Source of the DNA: Pseudomonadales bacterium
GTDB lineage: Bacteria > Pseudomonadota > Gammaproteobacteria > Pseudomonadales > DC-out160
Assembly (NCBI GenBank): GCA_016765265.1
Contig: JAESQG010000176.1
Coordinates: forward strand, 2,285-8,150
Direction of reading: 5' to 3'
Length of the DNA: 5,866 bases
The notes beneath the pieces are model-generated. The model searched no databases, had not been told where the DNA came from, and was given only the letters and a program-made list of their open reading frames with translations. Both the position numbers and the translations under genes were made by a program. This document shows, in pieces, positions 5,451-5,866 of this stretch. The first letter of the stretch is position 1, and every line of letters starts with the position of its first letter.

Positions 5451-5866
5451 TAGATTATTGTGACGATTATTGTGACTCCAGAATTCACTTATACCCGACA
5501 CACCTTGAGCCCCCTGTGACCGTGCCATATCAAGGTCCGTAATGCTTAGACCACCCAAGGCATAGACCGGCAAATTAATCGACTCCACGAATTCAGAGAA
5601 AAGAGGCCACCCGATAGGGTCAGCGTTAGGGTGAGAAGACGTCTGTAATATTGGGGACAAAGAAGCATAATCACAGCACAGCGATTCCGCTTTCTTCAAT
5701 TCCTCCACAGAATGACAAGAGGCACCTAACCATAAATTCGGAGCGATCGGACGTACGGATATCGATTCTGAAGATACAGACCCTGAAAATATTGAGCCCG
5801 TAGAGAACGTCATCATTTGTCGTGACGAGAGGTGAATGCCATCAGCTTCAAGTTGATCCAGTAATG
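5442..5866 (-). CDS. Nudix hydrolase/thiamine phosphate synthase-like fusion, C-terminal part (partial, runs off the right edge)
   Basis: The minus strand is open from the right edge to a TAA at 5444-5442, giving 140 codons; two adjacent ATGs at 5816-5811 are internal. Seen, in order: LEADGIHLSSRQ at the fragment start; LWLGASCHSVEELKKAESLCCDYASLSPI; a TSSHPNADPIGW segment; and LPVYALGGLSITDLDMARSQGAQGVSGISEFW. These are the TIM-barrel strands and phosphate-binding loops of the TenI/ThiE family. The HPxAxPxGW variant and context are typical of the proteobacterial MutT-ThiE fusion, in which an N-terminal Nudix domain (outside the window) hydrolyses oxidised nucleotides. Because only the second domain is visible, a stand-alone ThiE/TenI-like protein remains possible, though the family variant argues against it. 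The C-terminus ends in a duplicated HNN motif encoded by a 12-nt repeat. It converges on and overlaps yacG. Confidence 0.85.
   Translation of the reverse strand, partial: LLDQLEADGIHLSSRQMMTFSTGSIFSGSVSSESISVRPIAPNLWLGASCHSVEELKKAESLCCDYASLSPILQTSSHPNADPIGWPLFSEFVESINLPVYALGGLSITDLDMARSQGAQGVSGISEFWSHNNRHNNLLR
5453..5476. repeat. 12-nt perfect tandem duplication in the Nudix/ThiE 3' end
   Basis: GATTATTGTGAC is present twice in direct contact (5453-5464, 5465-5476). On the minus strand it encodes the C-terminal HNNRHNN of the Nudix/ThiE protein, keeping the frame because 12 is a multiple of three. It begins 2 nt after the yacG stop. It is likely a recent slippage duplication in a tolerant C-terminal tail. 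Confidence 0.85.

Overview
This window is the conserved gammaproteobacterial type IV pilus assembly locus. It holds the 5' end of a divergent major-pilin gene (pilA), then pilB-pilC-pilD, then coaE and yacG on the + strand. The 3' part of a Nudix/ThiE-type gene converges from the right edge. Gene order, protein lengths and motifs resemble the Pseudomonas pilA/pilBCD-coaE-yacG arrangement. Moderate base composition and the protein sequences suggest a marine or environmental gammaproteobacterium, perhaps near Cellvibrionales/Pseudomonadales. That placement is inference; the window contains no rRNA or other taxonomic marker.

Layout: (1) 1-131, minus strand: first 43 codons of pilA with a complete class III signal peptide. 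(2) 132-602: a 471-bp divergent intergenic region with no gene. It carries a strong sigma-54 (-24/-12) promoter match facing pilA, several short repeats upstream of it that could be PilR or other regulator sites, and weak sigma-70-like candidates facing pilB. (3) 603-4529: pilB, pilC, pilD. pilB and pilC are separated by 2 nt. pilC and pilD are separated by 85 nt containing a perfect 8-bp stem-loop and a run of eight C. (4) 4583-5182: coaE (last step of coenzyme A synthesis), and 5259-5450: yacG (zinc-binding gyrase inhibitor), the usual passengers of this operon. (5) 5442-5866, minus strand: C-terminal thiamine-phosphate-synthase-like domain of a probable MutT/Nudix fusion, whose 3' end overlaps yacG by 9 nt.

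Functionally, PilD removes the PilA leader and N-methylates the new N-terminal Phe, PilB is the hexameric extension ATPase in the cytoplasm, and PilC is the inner-membrane platform linking PilB to the growing pilus. CoaE and YacG have no direct pilus role and appear to share the transcript.

I found no undescribed system here. The more interesting points are regulatory and structural. They are the sigma-54 pilA promoter with its upstream repeats, the pilC-pilD hairpin, and a recurring pattern of short tandem duplications (15, 15 and 12 nt) at or beside the stop codons of pilD, coaE and the Nudix/ThiE gene.
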